From Pyropia haitanensis (taxonomy: Eukaryota > Rhodophyta > Bangiophyceae > Bangiales > Bangiaceae), in assembly GCA_008729055.1 (NCBI GenBank), contig SDUX01000004.1, positions 1,178,001 to 1,242,000 on the forward strand: a stretch of DNA of 64,000 nt. The letters run 5' to 3'. This document shows positions 10,656 through 21,904 of this stretch, piece after piece (position 1 is the first letter of the stretch; the number at the start of each line of letters is the position of its first letter). The notes under the pieces are model-generated. The model was not told the origin of the DNA. It saw only the letters and a program-made list of their open reading frames with translations, and did no database searches. A program made the translations under genes and the position numbers.

Positions 10656-11342
10656 TCACGTGTGCGCCTCTGTGTGGCCGCTCGGGACAGCGTCGCTGCT
10701 CGGCGACGCCGGCAGGGGCTCGGGGTAGAGGACGGCGTTGAGGGCGGCGGGCTCCATCTGCACCAGCGCTTGCCACGTCTCTGTGAGCGGCGGGACATGC
10801 ACGGGGCAGACGGTGAAAAACAGGAAAAAGAAACCATGATAGGACGAGGAAGGCAGCACAACCAGCAGCGGGCCGCAGACGCCAGCGCAACACGGCCCAC
10901 GCGCAGGAGGTACGCCAGCCAGATCCATCCACCCGTGACCAGTCCACCACTCAGCAGCGACTCGTCAGTGTGCCGCCTCCCAGGCCGCCGCAATCGATAC
11001 CGCTCAGGCACAGTGACCATCGCGCAGCACTGGAGAGGAAGGTTGGTGTGACCGCACCTTCCCCGCCCCCACCACCCAGAGCATAAACCAAACCAAACCA
11101 AACCAAAACGTACCCAGGTCTTCCCGGCCTTCCCGAATCCACACCTCCGCCGCCGCTTCCGCGGCGGCCGCGCCGCCGGCGCCGCCGGCGGCGGCGAGGT
11201 AGTCGTAGGCGCGCGCCCGAAACGCCATCCGCACCGTCCGGCGGGTGCTGACGCGGACGCGCAGCTTGGGCACGCGCGCCGCCGTGCGGAGGTACTGCCG
11301 GTACAGGGAGAGCGCCGCGGATCGTGCCACGGGGGGGGGCAT
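10656..11342 (-). CDS. LYR-motif mitochondrial protein, ISD11/LYRM4-like
   Basis: LYR proteins are small mitochondrial helpers that bind acyl-ACP. ISD11 stabilises the cysteine desulfurase for Fe-S cluster assembly. Two exons (11114-11342 and 10656-10780) are joined GAC CTG G|GTACGT ... CTCACAG|AG ACG TGG, with a 333-bp intron, giving 117 aa. The N-terminus carries SAALSLYRQYLRTAARVPKL with L13-Y14-R15. It is followed by STRRTVRMAFRARAYDYL, the Arg/Phe pattern of ISD11 (family: RR.R.AFR), and EVWIREGREDLETWQALVQ, like the family's EG..DL..(I/V) helix. An Ala/Gly-rich insert lies at about 51-66. The C-terminus (from YPEPLPASPSS) is unstructured. LYRM4 is the closest fit, but another LYR paralogue (complex I or complex III assembly) is possible. 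Confidence 0.8.
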
Positions 11343-14063
11343 CGTCGCGCTGCCAGACGGACCGACCGACCGGCAACCGGACCGCCGAGGGTGCCTCGGT
11401 TGTGCGTGATAGCGGCACGGCGTGACGTAGCGTGCCGCCGAGACGGCGTGGCCCCGGCAGGCGACTCCGCACACATGAAAAAAAGACACGCAGGAGCCCA
11501 CGTAAAAAACACTTCAGTTGATGAACACACATGTCCGGGGTGTTTTTGCGAACGAGCCTTCAGGGCTCAGCCACCAATGTCGACTAACGGCCATAATGGC
11601 CCGGATTCATGCCACGTAAGCGAAACGTGGCGCCTATGACTAAACGTGGCGCAGATCGCGCTGTTCCGCGATGTCAACGGACTAACCGAGGCCTGAAACG
11701 CCGTAAGGTGCGACAATAGAGTTGCATTAAGTGCGGGACAAACTTCTTCCCAAAAACGTGTATACCCCAGGACCCGATAGTCCTGGGAATATCGCGTTAC
11801 TAAAAGGACCCCTTTTAGTACGGCGATAGTCCCAGAGCTGACCGGTCTCAGGTCTTTCATTGGTCGATAGCATGCCACGTGGAAACCCCGTTTCACAGCG
11901 CTGGAGTAGAGCTCTTCGACAGAATGTAAACACCCACAACCGATACGTTTGTGGGAATTGGAGAGGACAAGCGGTGCTCTACTTTGCAAGGTACAGCCGT
12001 TCTCCAAAAAACTATGCACTCAGAAGAGCCGGCAACAAAACGCCAGGAAAATGCTTCCGAAATAATCCTGTTTGTTCGGAGCCACTGGGTCATAGGACAG
12101 CTTCCATCAGGAAAACTTTCAACCAGGCTGCCTGGGGACCTCTCCGTACGGCGCTAAACGAGCTGTCGTGTGTGACGGACACGAGTGCAAAATCAGACAG
12201 AAAGTTTCGCTTGTCGACGGTTGACCAGTATCGGCGCGATGGAGAGGAATCCTCCAGACGTGGCACTCATTCTAGCAACCGTGGCGCACCTCTTCAGCGA
12301 GAAAGCGTCTCATGTGGGTGGCAAGCCCACGTGTCTGGCGTCTTCTTTGCCCGGGCGCAACAAGACGCCAAGAAGAGCCAGCCCCGTCTTTTTCTCATTG
12401 GACGTTCGAGTTCAGGGGGATGGCTCTTCTCGAGGAGGTGCCGGCTGGCCAATGAGGGCCCAGTCTGGTGGAATTCTGTTGAACCGGTCCTCAAGGAGAC
12501 GCCAACAAGATCCCCTCTCACAGACGCCCTGACGGGCCATCCCCAAGAAGACAGCACCAGAAGCAAGAAGCAGACCGACGACCACACAAAATCTCCATGA
12601 GTTTCGCCGAGCCATGCAGGGCGGCCTGAAATCGGATTGGGATGCGCACCTCCTGGGGCCCTCCCAAAATAGGTCGGCACCCGCTGTGCTAGCCGAAAGC
12701 CTGCTGAAACGATGCAACGCGACGCATGTGTCATTGCCGTCCCCACCATGCCATTCTGGATCCAGGATCCGCCTGGTTACTCAGAGTGTGATAGGTCGGA
12801 TGAATCAACTACGATATCGCAACAAATCTAGCGTGCCAATAACACTGCCTCCCTTCTCGTGTGAAGTGCCTTACCCAGACTGCGGAGGCACAACGCGTGC
12901 AAACGCGTACACGCGGCATATCTGCTGTCGGCAAGATAAGACGGCCGGACTCCGGGAGATCAAATACGGAACGGGCCTCTTTCCAATCTGACTGGATCGG
13001 CGACGACCCTGCGCCAGAACCGTAAACGAAGCCTGGCGGCAAAAGATGCTTGACGGCAAATTTTTTGGAATCGGGCGCCAGTCGAGAACACGCAGAGCTG
13101 AAAGTGGGCCACAGAGCAATCGCTTTGCCAACGGGCCGTGACGAAGCCAAGCGCATGTACCGCGGCAATTTCCGGCACATCTGCGATGTCTTCCGGCGCA
13201 ATCTCTCATTTCTTAGTGGAGTATTGTACATTAGACCGATTTTACAAACCTATTGCATTGAACGCCGCAATAGGATCCGTTCTTGTGCCCCCAAACACAC
13301 TCCGCCCGTTTGTTTGACTTTGAGATCTCTCGATTTGTGATCACCGTCCTCGCCACCGTCGTCGTCTCTCGATTTACACTTAATATTTGAACTTCGTAAA
13401 TGTCACGTATCGCTGTCGAAAATCAGTAAGGTCGGATGGCAGTATGGATTCAAAATTTTGCCTTATTCCAAGACAGACGGCGGCGTGGCGGAATGACAGG
13501 GCGTTGCAAATGGTGGCGCGAGGTGTCGTGTTCGATATAGTCCGTTGCACCACTTGGCCGGATTCGGTGCATGAATAGAAGTGATACAGCAAGCGCGTCA
13601 ATCAACCCGTTGTTTTCTCGTGGTTTCGAGCATATCTTTGTCAACGGCATGTTGCTGCCGCGGCAATGGCGTGGAAGTGGTGCCTGCGAAGTTCTCTCCG
13701 TGACACGGTGATGACACGTGAGGTTTATTTGACCTCCGACCGTTGAGGGGCTGTTCAAGCGTCAGCGCGCTCGTCCAGCATTGAATTTACCAACGCAGAT
13801 TAGCATTGAAATAAAAACGAGACACGCTCAAGGAGATCGTCTTTACATACACCTGGGACCCAGTCGGTCGGAGCAATAGCCCCGGGAGGCTCCCCGATTG
13901 CGACTAGGGCTCCAAGCCATGATTCGTACTCCAAGTTCGTCCCTTATCTACGCTAAAGAATGAAGCGTGAGACAATTCGCAGCTAGTGGCGCAACAGTAA
14001 ATCGAACACGCGGCGTCGCAGGAATACAAGAGGTTCCCTTTTGAGCTGTGATGACGGCACCCC
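11343..14063. other. Lower-GC island without recognisable gene
   Basis: Base composition drops to roughly half GC, against the very GC-rich flanks. I find no domain, splice-supported gene or terminal inverted repeat. The longest open frame (11872-12600, plus, about 240 codons) has no recognisable motif. The interval holds two adjacent hairpins (listed separately) and could be the remains of an old transposon. Confidence 0.5.
11766..11819. repeat. Two adjacent perfect hairpins
   Basis: First: CCCAGGAC, loop CCGATA, GTCCTGGG at 11766-11787. Second: ACTAAAAGG, loop ACC, CCTTTTAGT at 11799-11819. The arms (8 and 9 bp) are perfect, with only 11 bp between the two stems. The function is unknown. 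Confidence 0.75.
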
Positions 14064-15299
14064 ATGCAGCCACCACACTGGACACGAACGAGTTCTCCGC
14101 GCTATCGCACCTGCCTACCCCCGCACCCGCTGCCCCTTTCCCTGCCCCTCCCAGTTTTCCCCTTCTCCCTTTTGCTCTCGCCTTCTGTCCCAGCGATCCT
14201 GGCTGGGGTTTCCCCCGACACGAACCCCCATCCTGAGGACGACCAGGGTCAATACATCGTCGTACTGGTCCCGACGTCCGTGCGGGCGGGCCGCCCAGCG
14301 CGGGCTGTGGGGGCGGTGCCGCGTCCCCCGCGCACGCCAGCCCCTGAAACAGCAGAAAGTGGTTGCGGCGCGGGATGCCTCCTTCGCCCTGCCCACCCCA
14401 TTGGCGCGGCGGCGGGGGCTCATGCCACCGTGGGCGGGGGTAGCAGCCTGCTCGCCCGCGCTACCGCCCGCAAGTTGTGGGCCGTCCGCGCCGGGCGGGA
14501 CCTGATCGCCTGGGCGGCAGCGGGGATGGGGGCGGGCGAAAAAGAGCGTCCTGCCGACGACACCAGGAGGGTGGCATCGAGCGGGGAATCGTTGGGGACG
14601 GCGGCGGGCGTGTCGGCCTCCCCCATCGCGTGGGTGTCGGCCCCAGTCGTGATGGTGGCCGACGCGGCCATTCTGGCTGCCGCTGCCACCGCCGCCACCG
14701 CCGCTGGTGACATTGACGGGTCCGCCGGCGAGGTGGAGGCGATGGCGGCGGTCACTAGGGCCCCTTTGCCGGGGGCGGCTGCGCCTGTTGCCGTCACCGC
14801 TGGAGGTGTGGACGCAGAGAACGAAAAGATGGTGGCCGACGGCGCCATGAGCGTCTCTCCGGTGACGCCGGAAGACGCGAACCCGGCTGAGGCTGCTCGG
14901 TGGCGCGTGGTGGCGACCCGCCGGGCGGAGGCGAACAGGGTGCGGCGGCAAGCTGAGGCGTGGCGCGCTGCTCGGCCGACGTCAAGCTCCAAGGGCTCCA
15001 ACTCGCAGAGCCCGCGCGGCGCGCCCGGCCACACCGTCCTCGCCCCGCGCACTGCCAGTGACGGGGTCGTGCTGAGTTCCCGCTGGGCAGGCGCCCGTCT
15101 TGGAGGCGGCGGCCGCGGCGACGGCCGGGCTGCGCGCGCAGCGTCCCGCCCCCCTGGCGGCGGCGCGGGTCAATCCTTGGCGCCAGCGGCCGCGATGCCA
15201 ACGTCTCGTGCGGCGGCGGCGGCTGCGGCCGTACCTTGCCCGCTGCCGCGGGCGCCTGGGTGCCGCCGCCGCGTTTCTTTCGAAGACTCGTTTTGCTGA
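14064..15299 (+). CDS. Putative 411-aa protein of the repeat complex
   Basis: Open from an ATG at 14064 to TGA at 15299. The N-terminus has a hydrophobic Pro/Leu-rich stretch, the middle is Ala/Gly/Val-rich, and the last 150 residues are basic (RWRVVATRRAEANRVRRQA) and end in RRRVSFEDSFC. That last part is repeated at 17890-18174, 22240-22564 and 22930-23322; the frame stays open in all copies, and two of the three keep the same stop after FC. I recognise no domain. It could be a gag-like or accessory protein of a mobile element, or an ORF kept open by GC bias. The frame maintenance is the only positive argument. Confidence 0.35.
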   Translation: MQPPHWTRTSSPRYRTCLPPHPLPLSLPLPVFPFSLLLSPSVPAILAGVSPDTNPHPEDDQGQYIVVLVPTSVRAGRPARAVGAVPRPPRTPAPETAESGCGAGCLLRPAHPIGAAAGAHATVGGGSSLLARATARKLWAVRAGRDLIAWAAAGMGAGEKERPADDTRRVASSGESLGTAAGVSASPIAWVSAPVVMVADAAILAAAATAATAAGDIDGSAGEVEAMAAVTRAPLPGAAAPVAVTAGGVDAENEKMVADGAMSVSPVTPEDANPAEAARWRVVATRRAEANRVRRQAEAWRAARPTSSSKGSNSQSPRGAPGHTVLAPRTASDGVVLSSRWAGARLGGGGRGDGRAARAASRPPGGGAGQSLAPAAAMPTSRAAAAAAAVPCPLPRAPGCRRRVSFEDSFC

Positions 15300-15370
15300 A
15301 AAGGGGTGGGAGCGGGGCGGCCCTCCGGGCAACTTTGAGCGTCCACCTTACCAGGTGGAAAGAGCACTGA

Positions 15371-16020
15371 CGATCGAGGTCAGGTGCGTGAACACCGCTG
15401 CGGAGCGGCAAACGCTTTCATTATTGAGCTGCTGTCGTCCAACTGACCCGAACAAGAAATGTTTCCATGTGCTCATCTTGGGCCGGTACCACTGCAGCGA
15501 AAGATGCATTGGTTGTCCCAGAGATACTTTTTGATGTACAACGAGCCTGAAATGGCTAGAGAATATTCCTTCGTGCGTATCAGACTAAGGATCGAAGTTA
15601 GGCGGGCGAACGCCACTGAGGAAAACAATGCCTGCTTGATGTTGAGCTTTGGTCGTCCGATTCATCAAACGATGAAATATCAGTCCGTTCATCATGGCCT
15701 AACGCCACAGATGCGAAAAATACTATCGCAGACCCACAGACACTTTCTAATGTTCTACAAGCCTAACTAGGCTGCAGAATATTCTTTGACGCATGCCAGA
15801 ATGAGGATCGATGTGACGCGCGTCAACACCACTGGAGCGCCAGACAATTTCCATGTGGAGCTTTCGGTATCTATCTGACCAAACCACAAAGTTCTGCGTC
15901 CGCGCATCATCTCCGAGTGCCACTGATGCAAAAAATGTTGTCGCTGTCCCATAGACACGTTTTTGATGCTTGCTGTGCCTGAAGTCGCCACAGACTGTTT
16001 TCTAGTCCATGCTGGACTGA
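15371..16020. repeat. Satellite trimer (650 bp), copy 1
   Basis: Begins CGATCGAGGTCAGGTGCGTG. It has three diverged monomers of about 217 bp, each recognisable by the AAC(A/G)CCACTG-like start, an AGCTTT.G block and the GACTAAGGATC-like end. Trimer copies 2 and 3 have the same length and nearly the same sequence. The terminal half-dimer follows at 16021-16250. Confidence 0.85.
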
Positions 16021-16249
16021 CGATCGAGGTCAGGTGCGTGAACACCACTGCGAAGCGGCAAACGATTTCATCATGTAGCTTTTGTCGTCCAACTGACCAA
16101 ACAAGAAACGTTTTTGTGTGCTCTTCATAGCTTGGTGCCACTGACCCCAAAAATTCAATGGCTGTCGCAGAGACACTTTTTGATGTTCGACGAGCCTGAC
16201 ATCTCAACAGAATATCTCTTGGTGCATACCAGACTAAGAATGCAAGTCA

Positions 16250-16686
16250 TGGGCGTCAACGCCGCCGACCGCTTAACGGCCTCGGCGTCAAACGCGGCGG
16301 CGGCCGCCCCCGCCGCTGCAGCCTCTTCCGCCGCCACCCGCGCGCCGGGGGCTACGCCGCCGAGCAAGGTGTAGGTCTTGCCCGCCCCGCTGCCGCCGAA
16401 AGCGAGCAGCGTGGCGGGCGTGCCGCGCAGCACAGCGGCGATCAGCGGCTCGACAACGGCGCCGTAGACGGCGGCCTGGGTGGCCGCTACCGGCAGCACG
16501 CCGTCCAGCGCAGATGCGCGTCGTCGTCGGCCGCCGGCCGGGTGAGGACGACGGCAGCGTCGCCAGCACAGCACCGTCGGCAGGCATCGCCTCCAGTGTG
16601 CCGGCAGCCTGCGCCCCCTCCTCAGCGCTGAGGGGGCGTACGCGAACCACCACCTGCACCACCGCCGTGGGCGACGGCGACGCCAT
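16250..16686 (-). pseudogene. Truncated kinesin motor domain, fragment 1
   Basis: From an ATG at 16686 the minus strand encodes VVQVVVRVRPLSAEEG, the first strand of a kinesin motor, then LDGVLPVAATQAAVYG and the P-loop region LLAFGGSGAGKTYTLLGG (GxxxxGKT). Everything after the first 140 or so motor residues (switch I, switch II, neck, stalk) is missing, and the frame runs into satellite sequence. A small indel near 16512 puts the N-terminus and the P-loop in different frames. It is not a working motor as it stands. It might be exon 1 of a gene whose intron holds the satellite. Confidence 0.8.
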
Positions 16687-16859
16687 CTGGTGGCAGAGGG
16701 GCGAGGGAAAGGGCAAGGTGGGGGAAGGGGGAAGGAGGGGGGGAGCTGGTGGGCTGCAGGGTGGGAAGGAGGGGCGGTGCTGGGCTGGTAGACGTCTGTG
16801 CCTTCCCCTCGACGAAGGGCTGCCTTTATGGCTGCGGCGGCGTTGACGCCGCCGCACGT

Positions 16860-17150
16860 TTCTCTACCCCCTCCACCACCAGAAGCGAACCCTCCGGCGA
16901 CCCATAGGGCGGCGCCGGGCTGAGGGTAGGAGGGATGCTTTTGGTGTCAGTGAACAGATGCCAGCCAGCGCGGCCTTCTCACACATTGCCTCCCCCCCCG
17001 GCTGCCGTGGCGAAGCCATAGCGGTGGCGGCGGCAGCCCCACCGCTCCAGGCGCGGCGCGCGGCGGTGGGCGGGACAGGTGAGCTGGCGGCGGCAGCGCG
17101 AGGACGCATGAGACACGCGCGGAGCTGGTCGCGCGGAGCGGGTGAGTGAC
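16860..17150. repeat. Module C, copy 1
   Basis: GC-rich block beginning TCTCTACCCCCTCCACCACC and containing ATGCTTTTGGTGT(C/T)AGTGAACAGATGCC. It recurs at 17560-17880 and 21905-22240. Two copies lie upstream (on minus) of a kinesin ATG, so it may be that gene's old promoter or upstream part. Confidence 0.75.
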
Positions 17151-17324
17151 GCCGGGGCTGCGGCCGCGGCCGCCGCCCCGGCGTGCGAGGCCATGGCCTG
17201 GGTCGCGAGGGTGACCCAGCGCCGCCAGATAAAGGTTTCACGGCTGACCGTGCCGCGCGCGCGGCGCCGCGCCGGCTGGACGACGGCGGCGGCTGCGGGC
17301 GCCGCGGCCGCCTGGCGGCATGGC

Positions 17325-17470
17325 GCCGCCGCGGCGGCCGCGACCCACGGGCACCGCCGCGGCGGCCGCGACCCACGGGCACCGCCGCGGCGGCCGCGAC
17401 CCACGGGCGCCGCCGCGGCGGCCGCGACCCACGGGCGTCGCCGCGGCGGCCGCGACCCACGGGCGCCGCC
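17325..17470. repeat. 27-bp tandem repeat
   Basis: About five copies of a 27-bp unit, GCGGCCGCGACCCACGGGCA followed by CCGCCGC, with a few substitutions (gcgcc, gcgtc). It lies between two copies of module C. Confidence 0.85.
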
Positions 17471-17559
17471 GGCTGTCTGTTAACGGAGCCACCCACCAGC
17501 TGGAGGGGAATATATTCTTTACCAAAGGGATGCCAGCGCGCTTCACGCCGCCGCGCGTT

Positions 17560-17880
17560 TCTCTACCCCCTTCACCACCGAAAGCGAACCCTCCGGCGAC
17601 CCGTAGGGCGGCGCCGGGCTGAGGGTGGGAGGGATGCTTTTGGTGTTAGTGAACAGATGCCAGCCAGCGCGGCCTTCACACACATTGTTTCCCCCCCCGG
17701 CTGCCGTGGAAAAGCCATAGCGGTGGCGGCGGCAGCCCCACCGCCCCAGGCGCGGCGCGCGGCGGTGGGCGTCACAAGTGGGCCGGCGGCGGCAGCGCGA
17801 GGACGCGTGGGACACGCGCGGAGCTCGTCGCGGGGAGCGGGTGAGTGACGCCTGGGGTGCGGCCAAGGCCGCCGCCCCGG
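17560..17880. repeat. Module C, copy 2
   Basis: Second copy of the GC-rich block, preceded by a short stretch (17480-17545, containing CCAGCTGGAGGGGAATA) that is related to 26372-26440 next to kinesin fragment 3. Confidence 0.7.
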
Positions 17881-17889
17881 CCTGTAACG

Positions 17890-18245
17890 CCATGCGCCCC
17901 CGGGCACCCCGTCCTCGCCTCGCGCACTGCCAGTGACGGGGTCGTGCTGAGCTCCCGCTGGGCAGGCGCCCGACTTGGAGGCGGCGGCCGCGGCGACGGC
18001 CGGGCTGCGCGCGCAGCGTCCCGCCCCCCTGGCGGCGGCGCGGGTCAATCCTTGGCGCCAGCGGCCGCGATGCCAACGTCTCGTGCGGCGGCGGCGGCTG
18101 CGGCCGTACCTTGCCCGCTGCCGCGGGCGCCTGGGTGCCGCCGCCGCGTTTCTTTCGAAGACTCGTTTTGCTGAAAAGGGGTGGGAGCGGGGCGGCCCTC
18201 CGGGCAACTTTGAGCGTCCACCTTACCAGGTGGAAAGAGCACTGA
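17890..18245. repeat. Module A, copy 2 (5'-truncated)
   Basis: Nearly identical to 15027-15370. It carries the open frame ending RRRVSFEDSFC and stop, and the same non-coding tail GCTGAAAAGGGGTGGGAGCG up to the satellite start. The 5' half of module A is missing. Confidence 0.85.
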
Positions 18246-21200
18246 CGATCGAGGTCAGGTGCGTGAACACCGCTGCGGAGCGGCAAACGCTTTCATTATT
18301 GAGCTGCTGTCGTCCAACTGACCCGAACAAGAAATGTTTCCATGTGCTCATCTTGGGCCGGTACCACTGCAGCGAAAGATGCATTGGTTGTCCCAGAGAT
18401 ACTTTTTGATGTACAACGAGCCTGAAATGGCTAGAGAATATTCCTTCGTGCGTATCAGACTAAGGATCGAAGTTAGGCGGGCGAACGCCACTGAGGAAAA
18501 CAATGCCTGCTTGATGTTGAGCTTTGGTCGTCCGATTCATCAAACGATGAAATATCAGTCCGTTCATCATGGCCTAACGCCACAGATGCGAAAAATACTA
18601 TCGCAGACCCACAGACACTTTCTAATGTTCTACAAGCCTAACTAGGCTGCAGAATATTCTTTGACGCATGCCAGAATGAGGATCGATGTGACGCGCGTCA
18701 ACACCACTGGAGCGCCAGACAATTTCCATGTGGAGCTTTCGGTATCTATCTGACCAAACCACAAAGTTCTGCGTCCGCGCATCATCTCCGAATGCCACGG
18801 ATGCGAAAAATGTTGTCGCTGTCCCATAGACACGTTTTTGATGCTTGCTGTGCCTAAAGTCGCTACAGACTGTTTTTTGGTCCATGCTGGACTGACGATC
18901 GAGGTCAGGTGCGTGAACACCACTGCGAAGCGGCAAACGATTTCATCATGTAGCTTTTGTCGTCCAACTGACCAAACAAGAAACGTTTTTGTGTGCTCTT
19001 CATAGCTTGGTGCCACTGACCCCAAAAATTCAATGGCTGTCGCAGAGACACTTTTCGATGCTCGAAGAGCCTGACATCACCACAGAATATCTCTTGGTGC
19101 ATACCAGACTAAGGATCGATGTGACGCGCGTCAACACCACTGGAGCGCCAGACAATTTTCATGTGGAGCTTTCGGTATTTATATGACCAATCCACAAAGT
19201 TCTGCGTCCGCGCATCATCTCCGAGTGCCACTGATGCAAAAAATGTTGTCGCTGTCCCATAGACACGTTTTTGATGCTTGCGGTGTCTGAAGTCGCTACA
19301 GACTGTTTTTTGGTCCATGCTGGACTGACTATCAAGGTCAGGTGAGTGAACACCACTGCGAAGCGGCAAACGATTTCATCATGTAGCTTTTGTCGTCCAA
19401 CTGACCAAACAAGAAACGTTTTTGTGTGCTCTTCTTAGCTTGGTGCCACTGACCCCAAAAATTCAATGGCTGTCGCAGAGACACTTTCTGATGCTCGAAG
19501 AGCCTGACATCACTACAGAATATCTCTTGGTGCATACCAGACTAAGGATCGATGTGACGCGCGTCAACACCACTGGAGCGCCAGACAATTTCCATGTGGA
19601 GCTTTCGGTATTTATACGACCAATCCACAAAGTTCTGCGTCCGCGCATCATCTCCGAATGTCACTGATGCGAAAAATGTTGTCGCTGTCCCATAGACACG
19701 TTTTTGATGCTTGCTGTGCCTGAAGTCGCTACAGACTGTTTATTGGTCCATGCTGGACTGACTATCAAGGTCAGGTGAGTGAACACCACTGCGAAGCGGC
19801 AAACGATTTCATCATGTAGCTTTTGTCGTCCAACTGACCAAACAAGAAACGTTTTTGTGTGCTCTTCTTAGCTTGGTGCCACTGACCCCAAAAATTCAAT
19901 GGCTGTCGCAGAGACACTTTTCGATGCTCGAAGAGCCTGACATCACTACAGAATATCTCTTGGTGCATACCAGACTAAGGATCGATGTGACGCGCGTCAA
20001 CACCACTGGAGCGCCAGACAATTTCCATGTGGAGCTTTCGGTATTTATCTGACCAAACCACAAAGTTCTGCGTCCGCGCATCATCTCCGAATGCCACTGA
20101 TGCGAAAAATGTTGTCGCTGTCCCATAGACACGTTTTTGATGCTTGCTGTGCCTGAAGTCGCTACAGACTGTTTTTTGGTCCATGCTGGACTGACTATCA
20201 AGGTCAGGTGAGTGAACACCACTGCGAAGCGGCAAACGATTTCATCATGTAGCTTTTGTCGTCCAACTGACCAAACAAGAAACGTTTTTGTGTGCTCTTC
20301 TTAGCTTGGTGCCACTGACCCCAAAAATTCAATGGCTGTCGCAGAGACACTTTTCGATGCTCGAAGAGCCTGACATCACAACAGAATATCTTTTGGTGCA
20401 TACCAGACTAAGGATCGATGTGACGCGCGTCAACACCACTGGAGCGCCAGACAATTTTCATGTGGAGCTTTCGGTATCTATCTGACCAAACCACAAAGTT
20501 CTGCGTCCGCGCATCATCTCCGAATGCCACTGATGCGAAAAATGTTGTCGCTGTCCCATAGACACGTTTTTGATGCTTGCTGTGCCTGAAGTCGCTACAG
20601 ACTGTTTTTTGGTCCATGCTGGACTGACTATCAAGGTCAGGTGCGTGAACACCACTGCGAAGCGGCAAACGATTTCATCATGTAGCTTTTGTCGTCCAAC
20701 TGACCAAACAAGAAACGTTTTTGTGTGCTCTTCTTAGCTTGGTGCCACTGACCCCAAAAATTCAATGGCTGTCGCAGAGACACTTTTCGATGCTCGAAGA
20801 GCCTGACATCACTACAGAATATCTCTTGGTGCATACCAGACTAAGGATCGATGTGACGCGCGTCAACACCACTGGAGCGCCAGACAATTTCCATGTGGAG
20901 CTTTCGGTATCTATCTGACCAATCCACAAAGTTCTGCGTCCGCGCATCATCTCCGAGTGCCACTGATGCAAAAAATGTTGTCGCTGTCCCATAGACACGT
21001 TTTTGATGCTTGCTGTGCCTGAAGTCGCTACAGACTGTTTTTTGGTCCATGCTGGACTGACGATCGAGGTCAGGTGAGTGAACACCACTGCGAAGCGGCA
21101 AACGATTCCACCATGTAGCTTTTGTCGTCCAACTGACCAAACAAGAAACGTTTTTGTGTGCTCTTCTTAGCTTGGTGCCACTGACCCCAAAAATTCAATG

Positions 21201-21295
21201 GCTGTCGCAGAGACACTTTTTGATGTTCGACGAGCCTGACATCACAACAGAATATCTCTTGGTGCATACCAGACTAAGAATGCAAGTCATGGGCG
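18246..21295. repeat. Satellite array 2: trimer, five 433-bp dimers, half-dimer
   Basis: The trimer is 18246-18895. Dimers start at 18896, 19329, 19762, 20195 and 20628, with an exact 433-bp step, and the terminal half-dimer starts at 21061. The two halves of a dimer align with each other (shared ACCACTG, AGCTTT, CTGACCAAAC, AGACAC.TTTT, ATACAGACT-like blocks), so the basic unit is about 217 bp. The 65-108-codon open frames in each unit cannot join across units, because 433 is not a multiple of three. Confidence 0.92.
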
Positions 21296-21725
21296 TCAAC
21301 GCCGCCGACCGCTTAACGGCTTCGGCGTCAAGCGCGGCGGTGGCCGCCCCCGCCGCTGCAGCCGCTTCCGCCGCCACCCGCGCGCCGGGGGCTACGCCGC
21401 CGAGCAAGGTGTAGGTCTTGCCCGCCCCGCTGCCGCCACAAGCGAGCAGTGTGGCGGACGTGCCGCGCAGCACAGCGGCGATCAGCGGCTCGACAACGGC
21501 GCCGTAGACGGCGGCCTGGGTGGCCGCTACCGGCAGCACGCCGTCCAGTGCAAAGAGCTTCGTCGTCGGCCGCCGGCAGGGTGAGGACGGCGGTAGCGTC
21601 GCAAGCACCGCACTGTCGGCAGGCATCGCCTCGAGCGTGCCGGCAGTCTACGCCCCTTCCTCAGCGCTGAGGGGGCGTAGGCGAACCACCACCTGCACCA
21701 CCGCCGTGGGCGACGGCGACGCCAT
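21296..21725 (-). pseudogene. Truncated kinesin motor domain, fragment 2
   Basis: Same region as fragment 1, with ATG at 21725, VVRLRPLSAEEG, FALDGVLPVAATQ and ACGGSGAGKTYTLLGG. The P-loop part is in frame with the N-terminus, but CAG is changed to TAG (21648-21650), giving a stop after about 22 residues. The right-hand end enters satellite sequence at the same place as in the other two fragments. Confidence 0.85.
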
Positions 21726-21904
21726 CTGGCGGCAGAGGGGCGAGGGAAAGGGCAAGGTGGGGTAAGGGGGAAAGAGGGGGGGAGCTGGTGGGCTGCAGGG
21801 TGGGAAGGAGGGGCGGTGCTGGGCTGGGAGACGACGTCTTCAGTCCGAGCATGTCCCCCCGACGAGGGGCCGCCTGTATGGCTGCGGCGGCGTTGACGCC
21901 GCCG

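Noticed and set aside
11872..12600. 240-codon open frame on plus in the lower-GC island
   Set aside because: No domain, no splice context, and an ordinary start context. Not enough to call a gene.
18896..21061. 65- to 108-codon open frames repeated on both strands of the satellite
   Set aside because: They occur in several phases, cannot fuse across a 433-bp unit, and show no motif. They are a by-product of the repeat sequence.
19329..21061. Regular repeat spacing considered as a CRISPR-like array
   Set aside because: The whole 433-bp unit is repeated, with no unique spacers, and the genome is eukaryotic.
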